NCBI GenBank assembly: GCA_007131285.1
Contig: SLQV01000182.1
Coordinates: 1 to 38,089 of the forward strand
Reading direction: 5' to 3'
DNA: 38,089 nucleotides
DNA from: Myxococcales bacterium
GTDB taxonomy: Bacteria; Myxococcota_A; Polyangia; Polyangiales; SLQV01
This document shows, piece after piece, positions 9,818 to 19,382 of this stretch. Below the pieces are notes generated by a model. The model saw nothing but the letters and a program-made list of their open reading frames with translations, was not told the DNA's origin and made no database searches. The translations under genes and the position numbers were made by a program. Each line of letters opens with the position of its first letter. Position 1 is the stretch's first letter.

Positions 9818-10402
9818 CTACTTCTTGGCGGGGGCTCCGGGCTGCTTTTTCTCTTTATTATAGAGTTGAATCAAGCGATCGGTTAGGTCCGAGTGCGAGG
9901 GCGACCATATAACGCCACCTTCATTGCGCTCAAGCACGAGATCGTAGCTTTCCGCTTGGCCAATGCGCTGCATAATCTTCTGCATGCGGTCGATGATGCC
10001 TTGGGTCAGCAAGCTCTCTTTCTGAGCGATCTCTTGCTGAAACTGCCCGTACTGGGTCTGGAGTTCGATGAAGGATTGCTGATAGTCCTCGAGGCGCTTC
10101 TGGAGGGCGGGTCTGGAGAGAACGCTTTTTTGTTTCTCTATGTCCTCCTTCATCGTCTTGAGTTCGTTCTGCTTTCTATCGAGCGCTGTTTGGCGCTCTT
10201 TGAAAAGCTTCTGCAGTTTAGCCTTGGCATCCCGACCCTCTTCGGTTTCTTGCAACGCGCGCTGCAGATCAACGACGGCTACCTTAAAACCATCTGCACG
10301 AGAAAGTGCGGGCGCGGTCAGCATGGACGCCAGCACAAGGGCTATGGACGAAGCGACGGTATAAGCTGATTTCATGTTTCGTTTCCAAACGTGAGTTGTC
10401 AT
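9818..10402 (-). CDS. ompH: OmpH/Skp-family periplasmic chaperone
   Basis: Skp holds unfolded outer-membrane proteins in the periplasm before insertion by BamA. The start at 10402 has AAGGA a few bases upstream; an ATG at 10375, preceded by GGAAA, is an alternative and begins at the signal peptide (MKSAYTVASSIALVLASML). The mature protein opens with FKVAVVDLQRALQETEEG, the classic first strand and helix of the family. A long coiled-coil region rich in Lys, Glu and Gln follows (about residues 55-140), and a closing YDLVLERNEGGVIWSP that matches the last strands of Skp. A short Lys/Pro tail ends the protein. Its place directly downstream of bamA fits its role. Confidence 0.93.
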   Translation of the reverse strand: MTTHVWKRNMKSAYTVASSIALVLASMLTAPALSRADGFKVAVVDLQRALQETEEGRDAKAKLQKLFKERQTALDRKQNELKTMKEDIEKQKSVLSRPALQKRLEDYQQSFIELQTQYGQFQQEIAQKESLLTQGIIDRMQKIMQRIGQAESYDLVLERNEGGVIWSPSHSDLTDRLIQLYNKEKKQPGAPAKK

Positions 10403-10717
10403 GGGTTCCTTGCCGCGCGGGCGGTGATTAGCGGTTGCGTCAGGGTGGGTTGATAACGCGGTGGTTGCCGTGATGTTGGTGAGGCCCTCGAAATATAGCG
10501 GCACCCAAGCGGATGGCCGGTCGGCGCCTCTTAACACGCTCGCCGTTATTCAACCAGGCGCTCACTCGATTCCATCTCGATGCGGCGCACATGCAAATTT
10601 ACAGCCTGTGTCCAAATAAGACCTCCCCGACAAGCGGACGTGAAGGTTTTGACGAGGGCCGTCCAAGAACTATTCATCATCACGCATGTAGCCGCCCGCC
10701 ACTTCTGAGGTGCGTAA

Positions 10718-13264
10718 CTAGAAGAAGTTGCCGATGGTAAACTCGAAGCGAATCGGCGCTTCGTAGGAACGCGGCCTAAAGGGCAGTCCCCACTCAAAGC
10801 GAAGCGGGCCGAGCGGCGAAAGCCAGCGCAGGCCGAACCCATAGGAAGTGCGAATAGCTAAGGGATTGACACCACACGGGTTTGTGGCGCCATCAGGTAT
10901 GGATGTCTGGGGTAGCTGGCAGAGTTCGCTTTCCGTGTTCCAAACGTTGCCTCCATCCGTGAAAATCACGCCTCGAATGCCGACGGCGTCAACAATAGGG
11001 AACTCCAGTTCAAGATTGTAAAAAGCCTGTAGATTGCCACCGATAACGACGCCTTCCGGAGAGACCTGTCCATTCGGGTCCGTAGAAAGCGGCAGGCCGA
11101 CGCGGGGGCCGACGGATTGGAGCGGGAAGCCGCGCAAGTTGAAGATGCCGCCGAGAAAAAAGCGCTCAAAAATGGGAACGCCACGATCAACCCGGGAATG
11201 TATATAACCAACCTCTGTGTTGAGTTTCAGAACAAGGCCCTTCCAGACGGGTTTGTAGAAGCGGCCAATAGCGGTATGGCGGGCAAAGATGTTGTCGGAT
11301 CCGAGAAATCCTTCGGCGACCTCCGACGAAATGGAACCGTAGAGGCCGTCGTTGGGGAGTAGGCGATTATCGCGCGAGTCCCAATTAACAGTGAAGCGGA
11401 GCGATGACGTTAGCCCATCACGGAACAGGTTCGCCAAAGGAATGCGTCGAAAGATATTGAATCCCTGTCCGAATCCGCGGCCGAAGACGCCGCCGGTCTG
11501 CGAGTCAATTTCGACCCACTCGGCGCGGTACTGCAAAAAGAGACGCAACTCATCGACGAGTACTGGGTGCCCAAAGGTGAAGCCGCCTCCCGTTGAGTCT
11601 CGCGTAAAATCTTGAAATTGCCTAATCGTCTTAAAGGCATCAAGCCCAAGAGACCATTCTGTGTCGAGAAAGTAAGGCTCGACAAAGCGCACCTGCACAA
11701 GCTGGCGAATGCCAGAGAGCTGAAGCTGCAAAGACAGTGACTGGCCGCGCCCAAGGAAGTTTTGCTGCTGGATCTGTCCGGTGAGAATGAAGCTTTCGAT
11801 TGAGGAGAAGCCTGCTCCCAACTGGAAGGTTCCTGTGGAGCGCTCCGTGACCTCGACGTTTAGAACAATGAGATCTGGTGCCGCACCGCGCGTTTCTGAA
11901 ATATTGAGAGACTCGAAGAAGCCAAGCGCCTGTGCTCGTGCGCGCGAGCGCTCCACGAGACTTTGACTGTAAAGATCGCCTTCCGCTATCTTAAACTCGC
12001 GGCGGATGACCTTGTCGCGAGTGGTCGTATTGCCCCGAATATTGATACGTTCAACGTAGACCTTTGGGCCACGTTGAATGGTGATTTTGATGCCCACCTC
12101 GCGCTTCTCGTCGTTGACCGCAGTCTCCGGATTGATCTCAGCAAAAGCGTAACCCGCGTCTCGGTAGATGCCGGTTATGCTCTGAATGCCTTGCGCAATC
12201 TTCGATCTGGAGAACCAAGCTCCTTTCTGTCCTTGAAAGGGGGCAACTAGGTTTTCTGGCGGGACTAAGGCTGTGCGCGGATTGCCCGCATCATCGAGCT
12301 CCACGACCGAAAGTTCTGAGACGCGAAAGCGTGGTCCCTCCTGAACGGGAATGCGAATATCGATAAAGCGTTTATCGGTGGACAGCGTCGCGTCCGGCGT
12401 GCCGACGGTCGCGGTTAGGTAGCCTTTGTCATAATACAGCGCCTGGATGCGCAGCAGGTCTTCTTCGAGTGCGGCGGTATCAAACTTATTGCTCGACGTG
12501 ACAAACGACCATACGTGGGTCTCGCTGAGCTGAATGACAGCGCGGAGGTCTGCGTCCGAAAGGTCTTCATTGCCGGTGAAAAGTATGGACCGAACGCGCG
12601 TCGAAGCGCCTTCATCGATGGTAAAGACAACGTCGACTTCGTCTGTATTTTTGTTGCTGGGGACGAGGTTATACTCGACCTCCGCCAGATAATAGCCCTC
12701 CTCGACGTAATGCTGCTTGAGCGGTTTTATCTGCGCTCGAACTTTGCCTTCATCGAGAATCGATCCCTCTTCTAATTTCACCTTTTCGGCCAAGTCATCG
12801 TCGGAGATAGCCTTATTGCCCTCGTAGCGAACCTGCCCCACTGCCGGTCGCTCAGCGATAACGACCGTTAGATCGATTTCGCCAGATTTGCGCGAAGTGC
12901 CCTCAATTTGGACATCGGCGAATAGCCCAAGCTCCCAGAGCCGCCGTGATGCGCGCTCAACACTTGAACGCGTGCACGGTGTGCCAGGCTCAAAGCCTAG
13001 GTTGGCTCGTACGTCCTCTTCGGTGACGCGGCGTGTCCCTTTGACGTCGATGCGAACGATGCGTTCTCCGCGACAGAGCCTGCCCATGAATGAGTCTGCC
13101 GGGGTTGGAACTTTCGGGCTAGCATCCGCGGAGGCGAGCGAAACGCAGAGCAGGCTTGTCGTCACGAGCAGCAAGCACACCGCCGGCACGTGAGCGCGCG
13201 GGCGGGCGTAATGCCTTCGAACTTTACTCGATATCGTGTGGGCGCAGAGAAACATGAGTATCAT
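10718..13264 (-). CDS. bamA: Outer-membrane protein assembly factor BamA
   Basis: BamA is the Omp85-family insertase for beta-barrel proteins. With the ATG at 13264 the product has 848 residues; another ATG is at 13255. A hydrophobic signal segment lies at about 26-46. Five POTRA-like repeats cover about 67-475, visible as repeated openings such as RIDVKGTRRVTEEDV, QVRYEGNKAISDDDL, SILFTGNEDLSDADL and RINIRGNTTTRDKVI. The 16-strand barrel follows from about 478, with the conserved LRGF motif of loop 6 at 710-713 and a terminal phenylalanine (IGNFF) as the expected beta-signal. The start lies 1 nt past the lolD stop (TGACATG), which suggests translational coupling. Confidence 0.97.
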   Translation of the reverse strand: MILMFLCAHTISSKVRRHYARPRAHVPAVCLLLVTTSLLCVSLASADASPKVPTPADSFMGRLCRGERIVRIDVKGTRRVTEEDVRANLGFEPGTPCTRSSVERASRRLWELGLFADVQIEGTSRKSGEIDLTVVIAERPAVGQVRYEGNKAISDDDLAEKVKLEEGSILDEGKVRAQIKPLKQHYVEEGYYLAEVEYNLVPSNKNTDEVDVVFTIDEGASTRVRSILFTGNEDLSDADLRAVIQLSETHVWSFVTSSNKFDTAALEEDLLRIQALYYDKGYLTATVGTPDATLSTDKRFIDIRIPVQEGPRFRVSELSVVELDDAGNPRTALVPPENLVAPFQGQKGAWFSRSKIAQGIQSITGIYRDAGYAFAEINPETAVNDEKREVGIKITIQRGPKVYVERINIRGNTTTRDKVIRREFKIAEGDLYSQSLVERSRARAQALGFFESLNISETRGAAPDLIVLNVEVTERSTGTFQLGAGFSSIESFILTGQIQQQNFLGRGQSLSLQLQLSGIRQLVQVRFVEPYFLDTEWSLGLDAFKTIRQFQDFTRDSTGGGFTFGHPVLVDELRLFLQYRAEWVEIDSQTGGVFGRGFGQGFNIFRRIPLANLFRDGLTSSLRFTVNWDSRDNRLLPNDGLYGSISSEVAEGFLGSDNIFARHTAIGRFYKPVWKGLVLKLNTEVGYIHSRVDRGVPIFERFFLGGIFNLRGFPLQSVGPRVGLPLSTDPNGQVSPEGVVIGGNLQAFYNLELEFPIVDAVGIRGVIFTDGGNVWNTESELCQLPQTSIPDGATNPCGVNPLAIRTSYGFGLRWLSPLGPLRFEWGLPFRPRSYEAPIRFEFTIGNFF

Positions 13265-13265
13265 G

Positions 13266-14051
13266 TCACGCGCTGACGCGTGCGACCTGTGGCGCATCTG
13301 CACCGAGAGAGCCGGGAGCGCGCTTTGGTGATGTGACCGTGCGGTCATCCGCGATGAGCCCATCGCGCATTTCAATCGTGCGCGGCATCGAAGCCGCGAG
13401 GTCGCGGCTGTGCGTTACAATGAGGAAGCTGGTGCCGTAGCGCTCGTTGAGCCGATGGAAAATAGCCCTCACGAGGTCAGATGTTGCGGTGTCAAGGTTG
13501 CCTGTCGGTTCGTCGGCGAGTACCAGCGGTGGTTCGAGCATAAGCGCGCGAGCGAGGGCAACGCGCTGTTGCTCACCGCCGCTCATCTCCGAAGGACGGT
13601 GATGACTGCGGTGGCTGAGGCCCACCGCATCCAATAGCTCCGCTGCGCGTTCTCGTAGCTGTTTGCGGCGCTGGCCGCGGATCATGCCGGGCATCATCAC
13701 ATTTTCCGCTGCGGTAAACTCTGGAAGTAGGTGGTGAAACTGAAAGACAAAGCCCAACTGTTCGTTGCGAAAGCGCGCAAGCTGCTTTGGCCGCTGATTA
13801 TCGAGACGCTTGCCTTCGAACCACACCTCGCCGCTGCTCGGTGTCTCCAGCGTGCCCAGGATGTGGAGCAACGTGCTCTTGCCTGCTCCGGATGCACCCA
13901 CGACACTTACCATTTCACCGCGCGAGATAGAAAGGGTGACCCCGCGTAGCACTTCGGTTCTGGCGCCATCCTTCGAGAACGCCTTGGCGATGTTTCGTGC
14001 TTCGATCAGCGGGGCTTTCGCCGTGCTTGCTATGGCTTCAGCCTCTTGCAT
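13266..14051 (-). CDS. lolD: Lipoprotein-releasing ABC transporter ATP-binding protein LolD
   Basis: The cytoplasmic ATPase powers release of outer-membrane lipoproteins from the inner membrane. Its 261 residues include Walker A (GASGAGKST), the Q-loop followed by the LolD/MacB-type [16 protein letters not shown], the signature [15 protein letters not shown], Walker B ([13 protein letters not shown]) and the switch histidine (LIVTHSRD). The ATG follows the stop of the permease gene by 4 nt. The C-terminal ~30 residues are an Ala/Pro/Arg-rich extension not typical of the family. [12 protein letters not shown] points to LolD rather than FtsE. Confidence 0.96.
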   Translation of the reverse strand: MQEAEAIASTAKAPLIEARNIAKAFSKDGARTEVLRGVTLSISRGEMVSVVGASGAGKSTLLHILGTLETPSSGEVWFEGKRLDNQRPKQLARFRNEQLGFVFQFHHLLPEFTAAENVMMPGMIRGQRRKQLRERAAELLDAVGLSHRSHHRPSEMSGGEQQRVALARALMLEPPLVLADEPTGNLDTATSDLVRAIFHRLNERYGTSFLIVTHSRDLAASMPRTIEMRDGLIADDRTVTSPKRAPGSLGADAPQVARVSA

Positions 14052-14055
14052 GGGC

Positions 14056-15981
14056 TCACTCGTAGCGCAGGGCGTCCGCGGGAACCAACCTACCGGCGCT
14101 CAATGCCGGTAAGACCGTGGCCGCAACGCAGACCAGAACCGAGGCTGCGCCCACAAAGGCGAACTCGGTGATGTCGATAAAGATAGGTAATCGGTCGATA
14201 TAATAGACTTCCGGGTTGAGGCGGACCCCATAACGTTCCGCAATGAACGTCACAGAAAAACCTAAGGCGAGTCCCATTGCGGCGCCAAGCACGCCCAAAA
14301 TAAGGCCCTGAACGAGAAAAATGCCTACGATTTGTCGCGTTTCGGCGCCAAGGGTGCTGAGTATGGCTATTTCGCGACGCTTCTCGCGCACCAGCAAGGA
14401 AAGCGTGCCAAATACGCAAAAGCCGGCGACCAAAATGGCCAATCCGAGCGTGATAAACATCGCTAGCTTTTCGAGCGCAAGCGCGCCGAAGAGATTTTGA
14501 TTCATCGAGCGCCAATCACGGATCCTGACAGTCGGGTAGTCGGCCGCGAGCGCAGCACGGAGGCGGTCTGCAACACGTGTCGTGTCGTCGATGCTCGGCG
14601 TGCTCACGGTGAGGGCAGAGATGCCATGTTCATGTCCGAGGAAGCGCGCGGCCGTTGGTAGCGCTGCATACACAAACTTCGCATCAAACTCGTACATGCC
14701 GCTGTAGACAATGGCGGCAATACGAAATCTGCCGGTTTTTGGCATGGGCCCGGAGGGACCAAGCGTGCCAAAAGGTGATACGATCTCAACGGTATCGCCG
14801 ATAGACAAGCGCAGAATGGCTGCAAGCTCGGCGCCAAGCGCAACCGGCTGCAGCTTTCGTTCGCTTTTATCCTTCACAGATCCGCCGTCGAGTACGGCTT
14901 CAGAATCGGTGAAGAGGTCGTCGAACGTGCCCTCTCTAAACTGGGTGGCGAGTTCGGTCACGGATCGAGCGCTAGCTTGGTCGATGCCTCGAAGTTGAGC
15001 GCCCGCGAGATTGGTAGGGCCCGAGAGCATCACATCACCGCTTACAATTGGGGTAACGCCGACCACACCTGGTACCTGCGCGACGCGCTCACGAAGATCT
15101 CCCCAGTCTCGGAGCAAGGCGCCCTCTTGGTCCAGTGTGATGTGTGCGCTTAACCCGACGATTTTGTCTTTGAGGTCCTTGCGGAAGCCTCCCATGACCG
15201 AGAGCGTGGTCACGAGTGAGGTAGAACTCAGTGCGATCGCAAGGATGGCCAACAGACCGATCGTCGCGAGAAAACCCCGTTTAATCGAGCGCAACTGCCG
15301 GGCCGCAACCGCAAAGCGAAACCCGATACGCTCGCTGAGCGCCAGCGTTGGACCAACGCTCCGAAGCGCAACGCGCATGCAGAAAATGATAGCGATGCAA
15401 AAGCGCGCGAGTTCCGGAAGCCATGTCGGCAGAGCCCATGTGAGAAACAGGCTTGCGCCAAGGCAAATATCCAGGACTACGAGCGCCCTTCGTCGAAGCT
15501 GCGGCGACGCGCTTGACCAGCCTATGATGCCGCGCACGAGGGCAAGTCCCCACGCTAGCTGGAGGATGCTTAGCAGCTGCGTCCCAAGGGCACGTTCCGA
15601 ACTCGAAAGCAGGAAAAGCCTGGTAGCGATACTCATGGAGCCGTCGCGCAGCGCTTCGCTGGCTAGACCGGCGCTCGTTATCAGGTTGACGAATCGACCC
15701 GCCACAAGTCCGAGAAGGCCCCACTGCGCGATGTTAACAAGGCGGTACTTGAATGGTCGGTTCGGGTGCAAAGCATCAAGGAATCCGATGCTAATGCCTA
15801 GTCCCATTAAGAAGTATCCCAGCGTTCCCGGCGGTAGGCGTCCGAGGTGCAGCGCTTCGTGGCGCGAGCCATCGGTACGCAAGAGAAGTACGCCCCAGCT
15901 CGGATCGAACGGCATGAGGGCAACTACTAAAGCTGCGCCGAGAAGGACCAGCATCGTCCGGCGTGCGTACTGCAGCTTCAT
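14056..15981 (-). CDS. lolC: LolC/LolE-type permease with extra N-terminal membrane domain
   Basis: Residues from about 218 to 641 form a complete LolC/E permease. A first membrane helix follows RSIKRGFLATIGLL and runs into SVMGGFRKDLKDKIVGLSAHI. A periplasmic MacB-like domain (about 275-495) comes next, then three helices near 505-535, 545-580 and 605-632 with the coupling segment EKRREIAILSTLGA. Ahead of this lies an additional ~215-residue hydrophobic region with about five or six predicted helices (around 9-24, 53-70, 84-101, 133-153, 167-184, 189-206). A normal LolC is about 400 residues. I saw no stop or frameshift between the parts, so this looks like a true fusion. The start ATG overlaps the lysS stop (ATGA) and lolD follows at 4 nt, so one LolC/E gene probably serves as a homodimeric permease. 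Confidence 0.92.
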   Translation of the reverse strand: MKLQYARRTMLVLLGAALVVALMPFDPSWGVLLLRTDGSRHEALHLGRLPPGTLGYFLMGLGISIGFLDALHPNRPFKYRLVNIAQWGLLGLVAGRFVNLITSAGLASEALRDGSMSIATRLFLLSSSERALGTQLLSILQLAWGLALVRGIIGWSSASPQLRRRALVVLDICLGASLFLTWALPTWLPELARFCIAIIFCMRVALRSVGPTLALSERIGFRFAVAARQLRSIKRGFLATIGLLAILAIALSSTSLVTTLSVMGGFRKDLKDKIVGLSAHITLDQEGALLRDWGDLRERVAQVPGVVGVTPIVSGDVMLSGPTNLAGAQLRGIDQASARSVTELATQFREGTFDDLFTDSEAVLDGGSVKDKSERKLQPVALGAELAAILRLSIGDTVEIVSPFGTLGPSGPMPKTGRFRIAAIVYSGMYEFDAKFVYAALPTAARFLGHEHGISALTVSTPSIDDTTRVADRLRAALAADYPTVRIRDWRSMNQNLFGALALEKLAMFITLGLAILVAGFCVFGTLSLLVREKRREIAILSTLGAETRQIVGIFLVQGLILGVLGAAMGLALGFSVTFIAERYGVRLNPEVYYIDRLPIFIDITEFAFVGAASVLVCVAATVLPALSAGRLVPADALRYE

Positions 15982-17645
15982 GCGCGATGTCCGCCCCTAG
16001 ACGCAATCGCCTGGGCGCCTGCTGTCATTTCTTTCGCGGCGATGTCGCTGTCGCCATCGCCAGTGCGCTGGGGGCGCAGGAGTGGAAAGAGCAGCACATC
16101 GCGGATGGAAGACTGGTTGCACAGGCTCATGACGAGTCGGTCGATGCCTAAACCAAGACCGGCGGTGGGTGGTAAGCCGACCCGCAGCGAGCGGACATAG
16201 TCTTCGTCAAAGTCCATCGCTTCTGCATCGCCACGCGCCCGCGCACCGAGTTGTTCGCGAAAGCGCTCCGCCTGGTCATCAGGATCGTTTAGCTCGTTAA
16301 AAGCGTTGGCCAGCTCGCGCCCCTCGAGGAAGAGTTCGAATCGGTCGACGAAGCGTGGGTCCGTGGATGATTTTCGCGACAGAGGTGAAACTTCTACTGG
16401 ATATTCGAAAACGAATACCGGCAAGGAGTGTTCGCCTGAATCGTCACGAAAAAGCTGTGGCAGCTGAGGCTCGGCCAGCGAGTCAAAGAGCGCCATAAGT
16501 TGCTGCCCGTAGCCCACGACCGTGGCGGTATTGCACGCTAGTGCTTGGCAGAGTGCTTGCGGTGCTGACGCGAAATGCGCCTCGAGCGCCGCGGCATCGT
16601 CAAGTAATTCGGCGGTCTGAGCGACGGAAGCTTCGGGATGTAATCGTGCGACACGCCGCACCGCCTCGCGTACGGTGATGCGGGGCCACGGGCTTTCGGG
16701 CAGGACAAACGAGCGTTGGTCGGCGAACCCGGCGTCCGCAGTGAGGAGTCGCGCGTCTGCGGCGCGAATCAGCTGTTGCACAAGTGTTGCCAGGTCATCA
16801 ACTCTTAGGTAGGCGGCGTAGAGTTCTACCATCGTGAACTCGGGATTATGGCGGGTACTGATGCCTTCGTTCCGGAAGTTGCGTCCAAGCTCAAAGACGC
16901 GCTCAAGACCGCCGACGACGAGTCGCTTGAGAAAGAGCTCCGGGGCTATGCGCAAAAAGAGGTCGAGGCCAAGCGCCTGGTGATGCGTCGAGAATGGTCG
17001 AGCCGTTGCGCCGCCACGAGTGGCGTGAAGCAAAGGGGTCTCAACCTCTAGAAACGACTCGTTTTCTAGGAAAGTGCGTACGCTTGAAACGATCAGCGAT
17101 CTTGCGCGAAAGACGCGTGCCACATCTCGATTGGCGTAAAGATCAACATACCGCTCCCGGTAACGCTTTTCGACGTCTTTAAAGCCGTGCCACTTCGCAG
17201 GCGGCGGTAGCTGGGCCTTGGCAAGTAGTAAGACTTCCCGTAGTGCCAGCGCCAGTGCACCCGTCTTGGTACGCATGGGCAAGCCTCGAAAGAGCACGTG
17301 GTCCCCGAGGTCGAGCCCTGCGAGGGTAGCCTGGCCTGTCTCCGAGAGCTGCTCCGATCTGGCGAGAGCCTGTAGGTCACCAGCAGGGGTGCGCACAATC
17401 AAGAATGGCCCACGTTTTCCGAGTAGCCGGCCGAAAAGCGAGCTGAGTTCACCCCCCTCGACGATGCCAGCTTCCTCAGGTAATGCGGCAATCGCCGAGC
17501 TATTCTTGGAAAGCGCGGTCAACGCATCGCGCGCTGCCTGATCGGCTGCGGTGACCGACGAAACAGGGAACGGCTCGATGCCCGCTGCCAGCAGCGTGGC
17601 TTGCCGGGCCTGTCGCGCGGCGATGAGTTCGGGCTCAGTGCTCAT
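15978..17645 (-). CDS. lysS: Lysine--tRNA ligase, class II
   Basis: LysRS charges tRNA-Lys. The product has 555 residues. An N-terminal OB-fold anticodon-binding domain (about 55-155) shows FGRLLGKRGPFLIV and LDLGDHVLFRGLP. The class II catalytic core has the linker RYRERYVDLYANRDV, motif 1 region FLEVETPLLHATRGGA, motif 2 FELGRNFRNEGISTRHNPEF and motif 3 GLPPTAGLGLGIDRLVM. Past motif 3 a ~45-residue tail is longer than usual. The residues YPVEVSPLSR and ELANAFNELNDP are typical of lysine-specific enzymes rather than AsnRS/AspRS. It heads the minus-strand run into lolC, bamA and ompH, a synteny I recall from deltaproteobacteria. Confidence 0.97.
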   Translation of the reverse strand: MSTEPELIAARQARQATLLAAGIEPFPVSSVTAADQAARDALTALSKNSSAIAALPEEAGIVEGGELSSLFGRLLGKRGPFLIVRTPAGDLQALARSEQLSETGQATLAGLDLGDHVLFRGLPMRTKTGALALALREVLLLAKAQLPPPAKWHGFKDVEKRYRERYVDLYANRDVARVFRARSLIVSSVRTFLENESFLEVETPLLHATRGGATARPFSTHHQALGLDLFLRIAPELFLKRLVVGGLERVFELGRNFRNEGISTRHNPEFTMVELYAAYLRVDDLATLVQQLIRAADARLLTADAGFADQRSFVLPESPWPRITVREAVRRVARLHPEASVAQTAELLDDAAALEAHFASAPQALCQALACNTATVVGYGQQLMALFDSLAEPQLPQLFRDDSGEHSLPVFVFEYPVEVSPLSRKSSTDPRFVDRFELFLEGRELANAFNELNDPDDQAERFREQLGARARGDAEAMDFDEDYVRSLRVGLPPTAGLGLGIDRLVMSLCNQSSIRDVLLFPLLRPQRTGDGDSDIAAKEMTAGAQAIASRGGHRA

Positions 17646-18033
17646 GTGCGAGCGCCATCTTGGCCTCGGGCCGTCATTGATTCAAATGTTCGCGTGGGGA
17701 CCGAACTGAAGCTTGGCAGATAGTGCCCTCGAGCGCGCCCTCTTGCGGCGCGGAAAATGCTGCAATCCGACGCAGATTCTTTCACTTGGTCATTCGGCGG
17801 GTATGCGCGCGCCGGGGCGCTATCCGCTGTCGATTATTTCGTTTGGTGCTCTGGGAGACCGAGGTCGATCACGCCATTGCCCGGGCTAGGGCGACCTCTC
17901 TCAAGACGTGAGCGCTCACGTCGAATATAGCGACGGGCCCTCGAACGACCAGCCTGCCTTCGGGGTGCGCCACGGCGCCGACAGCGCTGTCGAACACCAC
18001 TTGCTGCGAGCCGCGCTGACTCACGCGCTATGG
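17646..18033. other. 388-nt upstream region of lysS, no gene recognised
   Basis: No reading frame here shows protein family traits. The main structure is an 18-bp perfect palindrome (17905-17922) with a TATATT box just upstream of it on the minus strand (17929-17924). Together they could be a regulated promoter for lysS; no good -35 hexamer sits at the right distance. Confidence 0.5.
17905..17922. promoter_or_regulatory. 18-bp perfect palindrome, candidate operator
   Basis: GACGTGAGCGCTCACGTC is fully self-complementary. It lies about 260 nt upstream of the lysS ATG, right after a minus-strand TATATT, the usual position of a repressor operator near a transcription start. Chance expectation for a perfect 18-bp palindrome in 38 kb is roughly 0.15 on random sequence. 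Confidence 0.4.
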
Positions 18034-19174
18034 TCACCCTTGGGCATCCGCTTCTTTCTGCCGGGCGCGTCGTTCGGCTTGGGTGAGCAGATACGACTCA
18101 ATAAAAGGGTCAAGCGCACCATCGAGGACTTGGTTGACATTTGAGGTCTTGAACTCGGTCCGCTCGTCCTTAACCATCTGATAAGGCGCAAGGGTGTAGG
18201 TTCTCACCTGAGACCCAAAAGCGTTGTCCTGGCGCTGCGAACCGAACGATTCTTCGAACGCGGCTTCACGTTCTACCCGTCGCTGTTCGAAAATGCGCCC
18301 TTTCAGCATCTTCATCGCGGTGGCCTTGTTTTTGTGTTGTGAGCGTTCGTTCTGGCATTGCACGACGATATTGGTCGGCAGATGCGTAATGCGAACCGCG
18401 GACTCGGTTCGGTTGACGTGCTGGCCGCCGGCGCCGCTTGCGCGGTAGACGTCAATGCGCAGCTCTTCCGGGGGGACGCTGTCGATCTCTGCGTCGTCGG
18501 GAAGTTCGGGCACGACGAATACCGCTGCGAACGCGGTGTGACGGCGCGCGTTCGAATCGAACGGAGAAATGCGAATGAGCCGGTGCACTCCGCTCTCTGA
18601 CCGCAGTTTTCCGTAGGCATAGGCGCCACGAACGATGATAGATGCGCCCTTGATGCCGGCCTCTTCGCCTTCTGCTCGGTCGACAAGCTCGCAAGAGAGC
18701 GTCGATCGCTCGGCCCAGCGTAAATACATGCGTAGCAGCATCTCGGCCCAGTCCTGGGCATCAACGCCACCTGCTCCTGGGTGGATCGTGATGATAGCGG
18801 CGGCATTATCGAACTCACCCGATAGAAGGCGAGAGAGTTCGAGCCTTCGCACCAAGGCTTCAAGACCGGCGGTCTGACTCACAATATCCGCCAGCAGGTC
18901 TGCGTCCTCGTCGCTTTCTGCGAGCTCGGTGAGCTCAAGCAGCGCCTGAGACTCACTTGATGCTTGCTCAACCGCAGAAACAACGGCGTCGGCTTCAGCT
19001 CGTTCGCCGAGGTGCTGTCGCGCTGCTTCGGCATCATCCCAGAATCCCTCGCGGCTCGAGAGCGCGTCGAGGTGCTCGATGTGTGTCTTTAGGCGTTCGA
19101 CGTCAAAGATACCTCCGGAGCTGAGTGGCTCGGTCGCGGAGGTCGATCAAACGGTCGGTCAGTTCGCTTGGCAT
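18034..19174 (-). CDS. prfB: Peptide chain release factor 2, with programmed +1 frameshift
   Basis: RF2 ends translation at UGA and UAA. The gene begins at an ATG at 19174 and reads 23 codons (MPSELTDRLIDL...RRYL) to an in-frame TGA at 19105-19103. A +1 shift at CTT TGA C continues the frame for 356 codons to 18034, giving about 379 residues. The downstream part has the RF2-type stop-codon recognition motif SPF (in RISPFDSNARRHTAF) and the catalytic GGQ (SGAGGQHVNRTESAVR). The C-terminal domain ends in a basic tail. Reading only the second frame would lose the conserved N-terminus. It is the classic autoregulated arrangement: low RF2 slows termination at the TGA and favours the shift. Confidence 0.96.
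19102..19117 (-). promoter_or_regulatory. prfB frameshift signal
   Basis: The coding strand reads CGG AGG TAT CTT TGA C. The internal SD-like GGAGG (19116-19112) lies 3 nt before the CTT slippery codon, followed by TGA and a C, as in the known RF2 shift site. Skipping one T puts the ribosome in the frame that carries SPF and GGQ. Confidence 0.95.
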
Positions 19175-19382
19175 AGGCTGAAACTATGCAGCGCATCAGA
19201 TGCTTGGCCACTTCAATCATGCGTCGCCCAAAAAAACGGTCAGGCCTGGTAGCCAGGCGAGCTCGCTTCGCCAAATTCAGCGCGTCGCATACGAGGGGCG
19301 CGGTGCCGGAAAATGGGATCTGCTTGCGGGCTTTCGTTTTGCTGGGTCGTGCGCTAGCGTAATCGCCTCTTAAGTGAAGAGA

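Noticed and set aside
15011-16000. A 329-codon plus-strand frame opposite the lolC/E gene
   Set aside because: It is the exact antisense of a gene with strong family motifs. Its Ser/Arg-rich composition is typical of GC-driven shadow frames.
17834-18037. A 67-codon Arg-rich frame between prfB and lysS
   Set aside because: No motif or SD, and composition like antisense frames in GC-rich DNA.
19230-19258. Stem GCCTGG-TAG-CCAGGC with a nearby T7 run on the minus strand, as a terminator
   Set aside because: Seven bases separate stem and T-run, and it lies upstream of prfB where no minus-strand transcript is expected to end.
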